Below are positions 52,004 to 61,904 of a stretch of 64,000 nt of DNA, in pieces. The notes below the pieces were generated by a model. That model made no database searches. It was given only the letters and a program-made list of their open reading frames with translations, and had not been told where the DNA came from. Position 1 is the first letter of the stretch; each line of letters starts with the position of its first letter. The stretch is from positions 1 through 64,000 of the forward strand of contig NZ_QZCF01000015.1 of assembly GCF_003591485.1 (NCBI RefSeq), in the 5' to 3' direction. Source of the DNA: Paenibacillus sp. 1011MAR3C5 (lineage in GTDB: Bacteria; Bacillota; Bacilli; Paenibacillales; Paenibacillaceae). Position numbers and translations under genes: made by a program.

Positions 52004-53008
52004 TTACTTCTTGTCTTCGCCCGCTTTGGAAGCCGTGGCGATATCTTGCCCATCTGCCGTTAAGCCGTTGCGCTCCGGCTTCGTGGTCACAATCGGATCG
52101 GCATAGCGTACATCCGCTTGACCCGTTATGCGCCGTACAATAATGAAGATGACCGCTGCGATAATGAGCAGCAGAGCCAGCAATTGCGAGATGCGAATAT
52201 TGCCGTAGGCCGGGTCCAGATACCCTTGATCGAACACTCCGCTAATTGGCGACCATAGACCGTTGATCAGTGATACCAACCAGTTCGGCCCCATAAACGC
52301 CAGGCTGTCGATACGCAGCGCTTCAATAAAGAACCTGCCGATGGAGTACCAGATGAAGTAAGCGGCCGTCAGTTCGCCGACGCGCAGGAACTTCTGTCGG
52401 CGAAGGACGAACAGAATAGCCAGTCCCACCAAGCTCCAGAGCGATTCATACAGAAACGCCGGATGACGGAAGGCGCCTTCCGGAATAGCCGAATCTACAA
52501 TAAACATATGATTGACGATAAAGGACGGGATATGCAGCGTATTGCGAAGGAACTCTTCACTTACAGGTCCCCCGTATGCTTCCTGGTTCATGAAGTTGCC
52601 CCAGCGTCCAATCATTTGTCCCACCAAGATCGATGGCACTGTAATGTCGGCAATTCTGAGGAACCGATATCCTTTATATCTTGCATAGATAATGCCGCAG
52701 ATAAACGCGCCGATTATCGCGCCGTAGATTGCGATGCCGCCTTCCCATATTTTGAAAATATCCAGCGGCCGATCTTTGTATTGATCCCACGTGAACGCCA
52801 CGTAATAAATACGTGCAGCAATGATAGCTGATGGCGCTCCAAGCAACAGCAAGTCCATGAAAAAATCCGGCTTGATGCCGAATCGCTTGCCTTCCTGCAC
52901 AGCGAGCATAAGACCCGCTAGCGCACCTAATCCCAAAATAAGTCCGTACCATCTAATCGACAAACCGCCGATTTCGAATAGCACCGGATTAATCGCGAAC
53001 GTATCCAT
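52004..53008 (-). CDS. lgt: Prolipoprotein diacylglyceryl transferase
   Basis: 334 residues with seven membrane helices; about 40 residues longer than many Lgt proteins because of a polar C-terminal tail. The Lgt signature is MIGRWGNFMNQEAYG, with the H of the active site in the first helices (SIRWYGLI region) and YEslW later. Transfers diacylglycerol to lipobox Cys of lipoproteins such as the one at 32252. Between hprK and ppaX; the yvoD gene of B. subtilis is missing. Confidence 0.96.
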   Translation of the reverse strand: MDTFAINPVLFEIGGLSIRWYGLILGLGALAGLMLAVQEGKRFGIKPDFFMDLLLLGAPSAIIAARIYYVAFTWDQYKDRPLDIFKIWEGGIAIYGAIIGAFICGIIYARYKGYRFLRIADITVPSILVGQMIGRWGNFMNQEAYGGPVSEEFLRNTLHIPSFIVNHMFIVDSAIPEGAFRHPAFLYESLWSLVGLAILFVLRRQKFLRVGELTAAYFIWYSIGRFFIEALRIDSLAFMGPNWLVSLINGLWSPISGVFDQGYLDPAYGNIRISQLLALLLIIAAVIFIIVRRITGQADVRYADPIVTTKPERNGLTADGQDIATASKAGEDKK

Positions 53009-53067
53009 TGGTTTGATCTACTCCCTCATTTCATATATTGGCTATGTGTGCGATGTTGTGTGCATGC

Positions 53068-54006
53068 TCAATCGTAATCATCCATATCGTCAGCAATCGT
53101 CTCGGTGAGTTTGTTCGTGAATTGCAGAGCAGCATTATAACCCATCCGCTTCAATCGGAAGTTCATGGCGGCCACTTCGATAATAACAGCCAAGTTCCGC
53201 CCCGGACGAACCGGAATGGTCACGAGCGGTATATCCGTATCAATGATGCGCGTCACTTCTTCATCCAGACCAAGACGGTCGTATTGCTTATCCTGCTGCC
53301 AGTTCTCCAGCTTGATGACAAGACCGATCCGCTTCTGCGTGCGGACAGCCCCCGCACCGAACAGCGTCATAACGTTGATGATGCCCAAACCGCGGATTTC
53401 CAGCAAGTGACGGATAAGCTCCGGCGCTGTCCCGTGCAGCTGCCCATCGGATGTCTGGCGGATCTCGACGGCATCGTCCGCTACCAGACGGTGGCTCCGC
53501 TTCACCAGTTCCAGAGCCGTCTCGCTCTTGCCGATTCCGCTGCCTCCCGTAATCAGCATCCCGACGCCGTATACGTCGACCAGAACGCCGTGAATGGTAG
53601 CGGTCGGCGCCAGCTTATGCTCCAGGAAGTCCGTAATGCGGCTGGAGAGAATCGTCGTAGCCGTATTGCTGCGCAGCACAGGCACCTGCATCGCATTCGA
53701 CTGCTCGATAAGCTCCTTAGGCGCTTCGAGTCCGCGAGTCAGAATAATACACGGCGTGTCCTCGTTACACAGGCGAACCATGCGGTTCTTCCTCTCCTCG
53801 CTGTCCAGCATGTTGAGGAATGATATTTCGGTACGTCCAAGCAGCTGTACCCGCTCGCTCGGGAAGTAATGGAAGTAGCCTGCCATCTCCAGTCCCGGAC
53901 GGTATAAGTCATCTACAGTAATATTGCGTTTAAGTCCGTCCTCGCCTGCTACAATCTCCAGCTGGAACTGCCGGACGAGCTCTGATACTTTCACTTTTTT
54001 CGGCAC
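53068..54006 (-). CDS. hprK: HPr kinase/phosphorylase
   Basis: 312 residues from a GTG at 54006 that follows GGGGG; this gives the family's normal length, while longer frames have no site. Walker A GGSGIGKSETALEL and the HprK signature EIRGLGIINVMTLFGAGAV are visible, and the N-terminal domain starts KVKVSELVRQFQLEIVAGEDGL. Phosphorylates Ser46 of HPr when fructose 1,6-bisphosphate and ATP are high, and removes it with phosphate. Starts the hprK-lgt-ppaX-yvoF set. Confidence 0.97.
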   Translation of the reverse strand: MPKKVKVSELVRQFQLEIVAGEDGLKRNITVDDLYRPGLEMAGYFHYFPSERVQLLGRTEISFLNMLDSEERKNRMVRLCNEDTPCIILTRGLEAPKELIEQSNAMQVPVLRSNTATTILSSRITDFLEHKLAPTATIHGVLVDVYGVGMLITGGSGIGKSETALELVKRSHRLVADDAVEIRQTSDGQLHGTAPELIRHLLEIRGLGIINVMTLFGAGAVRTQKRIGLVIKLENWQQDKQYDRLGLDEEVTRIIDTDIPLVTIPVRPGRNLAVIIEVAAMNFRLKRMGYNAALQFTNKLTETIADDMDDYD

Positions 54007-54132
54007 GGTATGGACCCCCTTCATCTGCGCGCAAGCTTGATCTGTCCGTATGTACATCAATTTTCCCAATGTCTTCATCGTAATGCAAAAAGACGCCGAA
54101 CGCAACGTTTCCCGCCGCGCGGCGCCCCTGCT

Positions 54133-55617
54133 TTATTTGATTGGGACTGATATGTCTTGCAGAACATAACCTTGATATTGGTAGACGTCAAAGGTTAACG
54201 GCTGGACATAGTCTTCATTCGGGATATGGTAATAGTACATGCCTATTATCGTATCGTTGCTGGCTCGTATTCCTGTAAAGTTGTTATTCCGGCTATCCCC
54301 ATATTTCAATGGATAAACCTGACCTGAGGCATCGCGGAACGTTCCGTCAAATTTGAATAGGCTATAGGCTCTCATACCGCCTCCAGGAATTTCATCCTGC
54401 AGCATTTCAAAATTGAAATCAATCGCATCATCCCACTTTACAACTTCTGATAACGATAATCTTTCGTCGGGTGCGCTGATCATCAACTCTTTTTCGGTGT
54501 CGATCACAACTTTGAGATTGCGGTCCGACATCAATACCCCTTTTGCGACCATCGTCAGCGATTTGGCCTTGTTGAAAGAACCAACTTGAAAATGTTTTCT
54601 TAATGTCGTGTCCAAATCTCCTATACCTGTTTGCGAGGTGTAGCTTCTTCCACGCTCATCCACGAGCCTTAGATCAATCAGGTCTATAAGCTGCTTGCTA
54701 TTCGATGAAGGACTCTTGAAGTCTACAGTTACCTGAAGCGGCGTAATGCTTACCTCCGTAATCGTAATCCGCTGCCCCGCTACTTCAAACGTCTCATCCA
54801 CCTTAAATGTCTCTTCCAGATCTGCAAATTTCTCATGGTCGATCGGCACGTTCACTTCGAGCCATTCATCCCCCAGTTGCATCATGACGCTCAGCACTTT
54901 CGGTATCGCCTCACCAGACGTAACTCGAATATCCAAATAGTCTTGTACGACACCCTTTTTTTCCGTCGCATCCCGGAAGAAATGGGAGCTTGCAGACATC
55001 GCCTGAAGATCTTCCCCGCTCCCATCCTTCAGTTTGTACGGCAGAAAAGTCATATTCTCTTCCGTAATGCCCGGTCCCTCCGCTGTATACAGAAGTACGA
55101 TCCGCTGCGAATCGGCGAGAACGCCATTCACGGTAAAGGTATAGCCGTTCCTCTCATCGGATTGGTTCACAAGCTGGAAGTATTCATGGTCCAATGCGGT
55201 CATTAAGGAGCGATCATAGGATACCAATTCCACAAATCGTCCAAAACCGGGAATCTCCTTAACGATAGCGGCAAAGGCTGGCGAGATGCGGACAAAGGCC
55301 GTCAGCATGAGCATGAGACAGACAGCCGCAACTCCCATTTGCAAGCTGATTCTTTTTCTTCGATTCGTTACGCTGCGCCTGCGTCCATTAGCATGCCCAT
55401 TGCGCAATGCCTGGTCTAATCGATATTCCAATTCAGACTCATGATCCAGTTGAATCTGCCTATCTACCCGTTTGCGGTCGCCTCTTAGATTGTCCAGCAG
55501 TTCAGCAAACTCAGGTTTCCCCTCCAATTCATCGAATTGTCCTGCACTCTCTTTCTTGTCTCCGTCTTGTGGATTAACCTTATCTTCTTCCCCAGCCTTC
55601 TTCCACGACTCGCTCAT
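54133..55617 (-). CDS. DUF4179 protein, likely anti-sigma factor
   Basis: 494 residues. A ~95-residue acidic then basic cytoplasmic part, one membrane helix (ISLQMGVAAVCLMLMLTAFV, near 93-112), and a large outer part that begins with the DUF4179 segment ISPAFAAIVKEIPGFGRFVELVSYDRSL. Its ATG lies inside the 3' end of the sigma factor gene (38-nt overlap), so translation is coupled. Sigma plus DUF4179 pairs are common in Paenibacillus and Bacillus, where the second protein is thought to hold the sigma factor. The signal is unknown. Confidence 0.85.
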   Translation of the reverse strand: MSESWKKAGEEDKVNPQDGDKKESAGQFDELEGKPEFAELLDNLRGDRKRVDRQIQLDHESELEYRLDQALRNGHANGRRRSVTNRRKRISLQMGVAAVCLMLMLTAFVRISPAFAAIVKEIPGFGRFVELVSYDRSLMTALDHEYFQLVNQSDERNGYTFTVNGVLADSQRIVLLYTAEGPGITEENMTFLPYKLKDGSGEDLQAMSASSHFFRDATEKKGVVQDYLDIRVTSGEAIPKVLSVMMQLGDEWLEVNVPIDHEKFADLEETFKVDETFEVAGQRITITEVSITPLQVTVDFKSPSSNSKQLIDLIDLRLVDERGRSYTSQTGIGDLDTTLRKHFQVGSFNKAKSLTMVAKGVLMSDRNLKVVIDTEKELMISAPDERLSLSEVVKWDDAIDFNFEMLQDEIPGGGMRAYSLFKFDGTFRDASGQVYPLKYGDSRNNNFTGIRASNDTIIGMYYYHIPNEDYVQPLTFDVYQYQGYVLQDISVPIK

Positions 55618-56140
55618 GATCGACGCCCTCCTTTCCCTGCTCCATCTCGCGCCGCAATTGCTTCAGTGCCTTGTGCAGCCAAGTACGAATTGTACCGTCC
55701 GGCTTTTCGAGCAACTTGGCTATTTCCATTACGGTCATATCCCGATAATATTTCAGCACGACGACCATACGATATCGCGGCGGCAGCTTCGCAATCTGTT
55801 CTGCCATCCCGATGCGCTCGATCGTTCGGTCCGAATCAGCCGCCCGTTCTAATCTTTCATTGGGAGACGGCTGCTCCCGCTTCCGTTTCTTCCGCTCATC
55901 CATACAGACATGGATTAAGATTCGTATCATCCATGTTGCGAAATATCTCGGCTCCCGGAGGCTTCGCCGCTTCATCCAGACGCGGCATACCGTCTCCTGC
56001 ACGGCTTCCAGCGCATCCGCTTCGTTGCGCATATAGGCATAGGCAATTCCGTACATTTTGCCCTTCTCCCTCTCTATTCGCTCCAGCAACGCTTCATCGT
56101 CTTTGCGCAGATCCGCGTCATTGTGTTCATCATGCCCCAT
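55580..56140 (-). CDS. RNA polymerase sigma factor, ECF type
   Basis: 186 residues. Region 2 (YAYMRNEADALEAVQETVCRVW…YFATWMIRILIHVCMDE) and region 4 (LPPRYRMVVVLKYYRDMTVMEIAKLLEKPDGTIRTWLHKAL) are both complete. No sigma region 3, so ECF group, nearest to SigV/SigW-like types. GGGGGGAAG precedes the ATG. Pairs with the DUF4179 protein. Confidence 0.93.
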   Translation of the reverse strand: MGHDEHNDADLRKDDEALLERIEREKGKMYGIAYAYMRNEADALEAVQETVCRVWMKRRSLREPRYFATWMIRILIHVCMDERKKRKREQPSPNERLERAADSDRTIERIGMAEQIAKLPPRYRMVVVLKYYRDMTVMEIAKLLEKPDGTIRTWLHKALKQLRREMEQGKEGVDHERVVEEGWGRR

Positions 56141-56230
56141 TGCTTCCCCCCGCCCTGCCTTGCTGCCATCTTTGTATGTATTAGACCGTTCAACTCCGCA
56201 AACGGTTTTCCTATATTGAAAAAATAAAAT

Positions 56231-56263
56231 AAAAAAGAGCCTCCGGAATGAACCGGAGACTCC
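56231..56263 (-). terminator. Terminator of the sugar ABC ATPase gene
   Basis: Stem GAGCCTCCGG/CCGGAGACTC (one mismatch), then TTTTTTATT on the minus strand, 17 nt after the stop. Confidence 0.9.
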
Positions 56264-56279
56264 TTGTTATAATCAGCTA

Positions 56280-57401
56280 TTAGTTCTCGAAAATGTTCAG
56301 TTCTGTCTCTTTGTCGAACAGGTGAACCTTGTTCATGTCCAGAGCCAGCTTCACGCTTGCGCCGTCGCGGATTGCGGAACGGCCGTCAACGCGTGCGATA
56401 ACCGTGTCGGAACCGATACCGTTCAGGTACAGGTACATTTCGTGACCAAGGTTCTCAGCAACCTCAACGTTCGCGTTCACGATCGAGTTAGGGGATGCTT
56501 CCAGGAATACAGGCTCTTCATGAATGTCCTCAGGACGTACGCCCATGATGACTTCTTTGCCGATGTAGCCTTTGGAACGAAGCGTAGCCGCTTTGCCTTC
56601 TGGTACAGAAACGTCAACGCCAGCCGCTTTGAAGCGTACAGCGCCGCCTTGCTCGGACAGTGTGCCTACAATGAAGTTCATCGATGGAGCGCCGATGAAA
56701 CCTGCTACGAAGATGTTCTTCGGATTGTTGTACAGTTGCTCCGGAGAATCTGTTTGTTGAATGAAGCCGTCTTTCATAACGACGATACGATCGCCCATTG
56801 TCATGGCTTCGATCTGGTCATGCGTTACGTAGATTGTTGTTGTTTCCAGACGCTTAGTCAGTTTGCTGATTTCCGCGCGCATTTGGCCGCGAAGTTTAGC
56901 ATCAAGGTTGGAAAGCGGTTCGTCCATCAAGAATACTTGAGGTTCGCGGACGATCGCACGGCCCAAGGCAACGCGCTGACGCTGACCACCGGAAAGTGCT
57001 TTTGGCTTACGGTCAAGCAAATGCTCGATATCAAGAATTTTAGCAGCTTCACGAACGCGTTTGTCGATGTCTGCTTTTTTGAATTTACGAAGTTTAAGAC
57101 CGAATGCCATGTTTTGGTACACGTTCATGTGCGGATACAGGGCATAGGATTGGAATACCATCGCGATGTCGCGATCTTTAGGAGCTACGTCGTTCACAAG
57201 ACGGTCGCCGATGAACAATTTACCTTCCGAGATTTCTTCAAGACCTGCGATCATACGAAGAGTCGTCGATTTACCGCAACCGGATGGTCCGACCAATACG
57301 AGGAATTCTTTGTCCTGGATGTCTAGGTTTACATCGGTTACAGATGCTTTGTCCGAACCCGGATATTTTTTGTAAATGCCTTCTAAGCGTACGCCTGCCA
57401 T
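56280..57401 (-). CDS. msmX: Sugar ABC transporter ATP-binding protein, MsmX/UgpC type
   Basis: 373 residues from the ATG at 57401 with AGGGGG upstream. Walker A GPSGCGKST, signature LSGGQRQRVALGRAI, Walker B VFLMDEPLSNLD, H-loop VTHDQ, and a C-terminal regulatory OB domain (GVRPEDIHEE). MsmX in Bacillus is a shared ATPase that energises several sugar importers. Here it stands alone with its own terminator, and the sugar permease at the right edge has no ATPase beside it, which fits such sharing. Confidence 0.93.
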   Translation of the reverse strand: MAGVRLEGIYKKYPGSDKASVTDVNLDIQDKEFLVLVGPSGCGKSTTLRMIAGLEEISEGKLFIGDRLVNDVAPKDRDIAMVFQSYALYPHMNVYQNMAFGLKLRKFKKADIDKRVREAAKILDIEHLLDRKPKALSGGQRQRVALGRAIVREPQVFLMDEPLSNLDAKLRGQMRAEISKLTKRLETTTIYVTHDQIEAMTMGDRIVVMKDGFIQQTDSPEQLYNNPKNIFVAGFIGAPSMNFIVGTLSEQGGAVRFKAAGVDVSVPEGKAATLRSKGYIGKEVIMGVRPEDIHEEPVFLEASPNSIVNANVEVAENLGHEMYLYLNGIGSDTVIARVDGRSAIRDGASVKLALDMNKVHLFDKETELNIFEN

Positions 57402-57490
57402 GATCAATTTCCCCCTAAAAAAGAATTTCGATATGCATCTATCTTATCCCACAGGGAGACAGATGACTATGCACATACCTTACAAAAAAT

Positions 57491-58630
57491 TTAATTCCTT
57501 TTCGTAACTTTGTACAATAGCAAAATAATCTTCACGAGAACGGCATCCCGAAACTGCCGTACGTCCAGTCCTGTCTCCTGCTTCAGCTTGTCCAGCCGGT
57601 AGAGGAGCGTATTGCGGTGAATATACAGCTTCTTGGCCGTCTCGCTGACATTGCAATCGAGGGAGAAGAAGGTGTCCAGCGTGCTGAGCATCTCCGCTTC
57701 GACGAACAGATCCGCCCGCTTCAGCGACTGCTCCAAATACTTGGACCGGTTCGACTCAGGAATCGCATTAAGCAGTCTCTCCAGCTGAAGCATCCAAGGA
57801 AGATGAATGTTCGTTCCGACATGGAACTTGCGGCCCAGATGGATCGTCTCCCGCATTGTAATCGCCGCCTCGACCATCCCCTTCGCCGGAGATATAGGAT
57901 GCGTAACGGCCAGATGACATTCGCCCAGCCATTCGCTTGCCAGCATCTCATGGAGGCCGATCGCGATGGAAGCCAAGCTGTCTTCCATCGTTTCTTCCTC
58001 TGCGAGCTCGTGCATCTCCGCGTCTTCATCCTTCAACAGCGACATCGGCCCCCATATAAGCCATTCTCGGCTCTTGAGCGGAATTAACAAGATATCGTCT
58101 GAGAGAAAGGAGCGCAGCAGCTTCTCAAGCTCCGGATAGGCATCTTGCTTGACGCTGGATTGCTCGGCTACAAGCAGGAACGGAATCATATCATGATACA
58201 AGCGGTTGCCGACTGTCAGATGATCAGGCAGCGAATAGACCGGCTCTTCCGATTCAAGCTGCTTCTGCAGCCATTCTCCCAGCTTGAACGCCAGCTTCTC
58301 AGATTCCGAGGCGCCCGTGTCTTCATGCTGCTTCGATACGCTGGATGCATGCCGCAAGGACCAACTGATCAGCTCCTTATCCTTCGTATCCATATCGCGC
58401 GCTTCCATCTCCAGGACGGACATCTGCTTCTGACTGATCTCCGCGACCATCCACAGCTTTCCGTCATGTTCGATCCAATTCCCTGCCGATACGATACCGT
58501 CCAAGAATGGTTCAGAAGCCGCTTCCGCCCCTTCGGCAGCCGCTTTCCATTCTGCCGCGTTCATAGTCAATACCGCTAACGGCCTGTTCATAATACGTTC
58601 CAGAGGCTTTACCCATTCATATGTGCTCAT
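57491..58630 (-). CDS. PucR/CdaR-type transcriptional regulator
   Basis: 379 residues. The C-terminal ~60 residues are the PucR-type helix-turn-helix (TFFSLDCNVSETAKKLYIHRNTLLYRLDKLKQETGLDVRQF). The N-terminal ~300 residues lack a motif I know but look like the GGDEF-like or sensory part of this group. It lies just upstream of the MsmX-type ATPase gene on the same strand, gap 89 bp, so control of sugar uptake is possible. The effector cannot be told. Confidence 0.85.
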   Translation of the reverse strand: MSTYEWVKPLERIMNRPLAVLTMNAAEWKAAAEGAEAASEPFLDGIVSAGNWIEHDGKLWMVAEISQKQMSVLEMEARDMDTKDKELISWSLRHASSVSKQHEDTGASESEKLAFKLGEWLQKQLESEEPVYSLPDHLTVGNRLYHDMIPFLLVAEQSSVKQDAYPELEKLLRSFLSDDILLIPLKSREWLIWGPMSLLKDEDAEMHELAEEETMEDSLASIAIGLHEMLASEWLGECHLAVTHPISPAKGMVEAAITMRETIHLGRKFHVGTNIHLPWMLQLERLLNAIPESNRSKYLEQSLKRADLFVEAEMLSTLDTFFSLDCNVSETAKKLYIHRNTLLYRLDKLKQETGLDVRQFRDAVLVKIILLLYKVTKRN

Positions 58631-58829
58631 TTAAGTTCCACTCCCATGAAATTAAGCGCTCTTTTTCGTCCATTTTATCATATCATTCTGCTGCATTCAG
58701 CCTCGTCCGGCGTTTGACCGGATCAGCCATTCATGGTACTCTTTTACAAAGAAAACTTATCGGATAAGACCGCTATTTCTGACTGCTCATACGTGTATAC
58801 GTGCTTACTATAAAGGAGATGCATCTTTC

Positions 58830-59393
58830 ATGTCCAATTCTATTGTAATCATATCTGGAAGTCCGAACGCAACATCGCGTCTGAACGGAATTGTAGACTT
58901 CATTAGAAGAGAGCTTGATCTGAAGGGCTACCCGTCGAAGATGATTACGGTCGTAACCTTGCCGGCGGAAGACCTGGTCCATTCCCGCTTCGGCAGCCCG
59001 GCGATTGTAGAGGCCAATAGACTGGTAGAGGAAGCGTCGGCTGTCATTATTGCCAGCCCGGTATACAAGGCTTCCTATACAGGCGTATTGAAATCCTATA
59101 TTGATCTGCTGCCTCAGAAGGGATTGGAGGGCAAGCTCGTATTGCCATTGTTCATTGGCGGTACGCTCGCGCATCTGCTGTCCATCGATTATTCCCTCAA
59201 GCCAGTACTGGCATCCATGGGCGCACGCCACTTCATCAAGGGCATCTATGCTACGGATAACCAAGTGAACCGCATTCAGGATGGCAGCAGCGAAACCAAG
59301 TTTGAGATCAACGAAGAGCTTACCGAAAGACTGCAAGCTTCGGCGCAAGAGCTGATCGAAGAACTGACACTGCGCAGCCGCACTGTTCAATAA
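58830..59393 (+). CDS. ssuE: NADPH-dependent FMN reductase, SsuE-like
   Basis: 187 residues with AAAGGAG before the ATG. Flavodoxin-like fold: IISGSPNATSRLNGI binds FMN phosphate, and SPVYKASYTGVLKSYIDLLPQ and LPLFIGGTLAHLLSIDYSL are typical of SsuE. Supplies reduced FMN to monooxygenases such as SsuD for sulfonate sulfur. No ssuABCD genes are seen nearby, so its partner is unknown. Plus strand, alone, with its own terminator. Confidence 0.88.
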   Translation: MSNSIVIISGSPNATSRLNGIVDFIRRELDLKGYPSKMITVVTLPAEDLVHSRFGSPAIVEANRLVEEASAVIIASPVYKASYTGVLKSYIDLLPQKGLEGKLVLPLFIGGTLAHLLSIDYSLKPVLASMGARHFIKGIYATDNQVNRIQDGSSETKFEINEELTERLQASAQELIEELTLRSRTVQ

Positions 59394-59404
59394 TGAAATG
59401 ATAG

Positions 59405-59451
59405 AAGCTGCTCAACGAGTCCACGCGACTCATGAGCAGCTTCTTTTTTTA
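59405..59451 (+). terminator. Terminator of the FMN reductase gene
   Basis: GAAGCTGCTCA/TGAGCAGCTTC with inner GAGTC/GACTC, then TTTTTTT, 10 nt past the stop. Confidence 0.9.
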
Positions 59452-59548
59452 CGCGCGTTTTCGAAACTCTTCCAATCAGACCATTCTTATGCGTGCATCT
59501 AAAACATTTCATTAATAGCGCATATAGTTCGGGGTAAGGAGCAAACGA

Positions 59549-61786
59549 TTAGCTGCGAGCCTGAATCTCATCGATGAATGTCCATGCGCTGCTCGCCGGG
59601 ACGACTTCCACTTTGACATAGCGGCCGGACACGCCGGACAGCCCGGTCACACGATAAGTTTTAGTCTGATCGGAGCTGCTGACTGCAGGCTTCTCGACCG
59701 TTCCGGCATTCGTAAAGGTGATATTGTCGCTGGACACGGAGAACCGCACTTCCTTGGGCAGCAGCACATAAACGGATTTCACTTGCAGGAAGTTGGCATT
59801 CAATTCGCTGATCGTGCGTACTTGCCCCAAATCAATGACAAAGCTATAAGGGCTTGCGGTATTGCGGCCTTGCCAAGCTCCGTCTACATAAGACGCCGAG
59901 CCATAAGCTCCATTCGTGAGCTCCGTGCCGCCCGAATCCGGATAAGCGGCATCCGCAGGCATCGACGAAGCGTAGGACCTTCCTGCAGACCAATTATTCG
60001 GATAAGTCGTTCCTGCCGGAGTTGTTACGGATACTGACGATGACAGAGCAGACAGATTGCCTGCCGCGTCGAACGCACGCACGGCATACGTATACGAGAT
60101 TCCCGGCGTCAGTTGTTTATCGACAAAGCTTGCAGCCGCGGTATAGTCGGCATAAACTAGCTCACTGTTACGGTATATTTGATAGCCCACTACCCCGGTA
60201 TTGTCTGTCGAGCTGCTCCAGTTCAGGTTCACCGTCATCGCATCGGCGGCCGTTGCCGTTAGTCCTGATGGTGTCGTTGGAGCCGCCGAATCCATGACGC
60301 CAGTAGCTACATAGTCAGCGTAGGTCTCATAGTACAACGGATTAACGGTCTGAGGACTCATGTAATGGTTGAAGCTGAAGCTCGTATAATGGCTGACATA
60401 CGGCTCCACCGCCAGCATATTGTCCAGCATAAGCTGCATATCCATCGGCCTGAAGTCCGTATTGAACGTCTCCGTATCCGCCCAAAGCGCCGTGCCCGGG
60501 CTCGAAGCGGTGATGGCATTTTTCGTCGCAGCAAACCAGCTTGCCAGATCGGATGTTACCGCATGACCGGCTCCGATACCGTCCTGCAAGGCAAGGATGT
60601 CGATGTCTGTACGGCTCAGAATGTAATTCCACATTGTCTGCCAGCCGGACGGATTCAACCCGCCTGATACATTGTAGAACGGCGAGATCATAATCGGAAG
60701 CCCTGGGGACACTGTATGGGCTACCGTCGTGACATCATTATAGAAGTCCGCCATGCGCTGCCATGAAGCGGCGTCAGGCAAGTTCCAATTGTCTACCTCG
60801 AAGCTTAAATACCAGCCCTTGAAGGAGTCATAGCTGCTGTATTGGTTCCACAAATCCTCGATTAACTCGCTGGCTATGCCCGCTTCTTCATCCAGCCATG
60901 CCACATTATTCGTATAATTGGCGAACCATTCATGATTAAGCTGAAGACCGATGTAGATATCGAGGCCGTATTCCTCACCCATCTGCAGCGCCTTCGCGAC
61001 AACGTCTTGCGATGTCTCTTGAGTGAGGCCCGTTACGGTCGTCGGGTAGACAGCAGTTCCGAACTCCGTATTCGCCGACCACTGCAGAATCAGATGATCC
61101 ATGCCGACTTCCTTCATATACTGGAATTCATCTTCCCACTGCGTGTTGCTCCACTGGTCGCCAAGCTCCGGCTGCAGGAACGAGCCGTTTAATTTCAGTA
61201 CATTCGCAGGGGCAGGCTCTGCCTCCAGCACTTTCCACTCGTCCACGAAAGACCAGCTGCCCGGTGTGCCGGATACTGTCATCTTCACATACCGAGCCGT
61301 TGCAGGCGCTGCGGAATCGCATGAATAAGTCAAACGCACGATATCGCTGCCCGCTCCCTGCTGGCCTACGGAACACGCCGGCTGATAAACGGCATTATCT
61401 GCGGAGTAGCTGTATTCCACACTCGTTGGAGCAGGAATGCCGCCTCCCGCATACTTGAAGAATCCGGCCTCGAACCGCTGGAATGTCTGCGCTGCTCCCA
61501 GATCAACGGTGAAGGAATAGCTGCCCGGTGTGAGCCTGCCTTGCCATGCGGCATCGGCAAGCAGCGGCGCTGCTGTGATACCGTCCGTCAGCTCTACACC
61601 TCCGCTATCCGGGTAGGAGGCATTCGCTGCCATACTGGAAGCGTAGCTTTTCCCGGCGATCAGATTGGCGCCTGCTGCGACAGCCCTCTCAAGCCCTAGA
61701 GGGTTAAACCATACGACAATCATCGTCAAGCACAATACTTTGATCATCTGAACCCTTGCACTTCGCAACCATAAATCCTTCTTCAT
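59549..61786 (-). CDS. Secreted DUF4434 protein with discoidin-like and FN3 domains
   Basis: 745 residues. Signal peptide of ~38 residues ends near RAVAAG. Order: a discoidin/F5-8C-like carbohydrate-binding domain (~40-195, YASSMAANASYPDSGGVELTDG), a DUF4434 TIM-barrel domain (~200-505, LKLNGSFLQPELGDQWSNTQWEDEFQYMKEVG), a fibronectin type III domain (~510-600, DSAAPTTPSGLTATAAD…) and a second discoidin-like domain (~605-745, YASSMPADAAYPDSGG). The two outer domains are clearly related to one another. It probably binds and maybe hydrolyses a polysaccharide. It lies by an amino-sugar cluster, so the glycan might supply those sugars; that is inference. Confidence 0.85.
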   Translation of the reverse strand: MKKDLWLRSARVQMIKVLCLTMIVVWFNPLGLERAVAAGANLIAGKSYASSMAANASYPDSGGVELTDGITAAPLLADAAWQGRLTPGSYSFTVDLGAAQTFQRFEAGFFKYAGGGIPAPTSVEYSYSADNAVYQPACSVGQQGAGSDIVRLTYSCDSAAPATARYVKMTVSGTPGSWSFVDEWKVLEAEPAPANVLKLNGSFLQPELGDQWSNTQWEDEFQYMKEVGMDHLILQWSANTEFGTAVYPTTVTGLTQETSQDVVAKALQMGEEYGLDIYIGLQLNHEWFANYTNNVAWLDEEAGIASELIEDLWNQYSSYDSFKGWYLSFEVDNWNLPDAASWQRMADFYNDVTTVAHTVSPGLPIMISPFYNVSGGLNPSGWQTMWNYILSRTDIDILALQDGIGAGHAVTSDLASWFAATKNAITASSPGTALWADTETFNTDFRPMDMQLMLDNMLAVEPYVSHYTSFSFNHYMSPQTVNPLYYETYADYVATGVMDSAAPTTPSGLTATAADAMTVNLNWSSSTDNTGVVGYQIYRNSELVYADYTAAASFVDKQLTPGISYTYAVRAFDAAGNLSALSSSVSVTTPAGTTYPNNWSAGRSYASSMPADAAYPDSGGTELTNGAYGSASYVDGAWQGRNTASPYSFVIDLGQVRTISELNANFLQVKSVYVLLPKEVRFSVSSDNITFTNAGTVEKPAVSSSDQTKTYRVTGLSGVSGRYVKVEVVPASSAWTFIDEIQARS

Positions 61787-61904
61787 GAATCGATCTCTCC
61801 TTTGAATTAGGATGGTTCGATCCAGCTAGAAAATTCGGATGTATCTATCATGAAGCCAATACTGATTCTCAGGCATAGATCCGTATGAGGATACGAACTA
61901 ACGG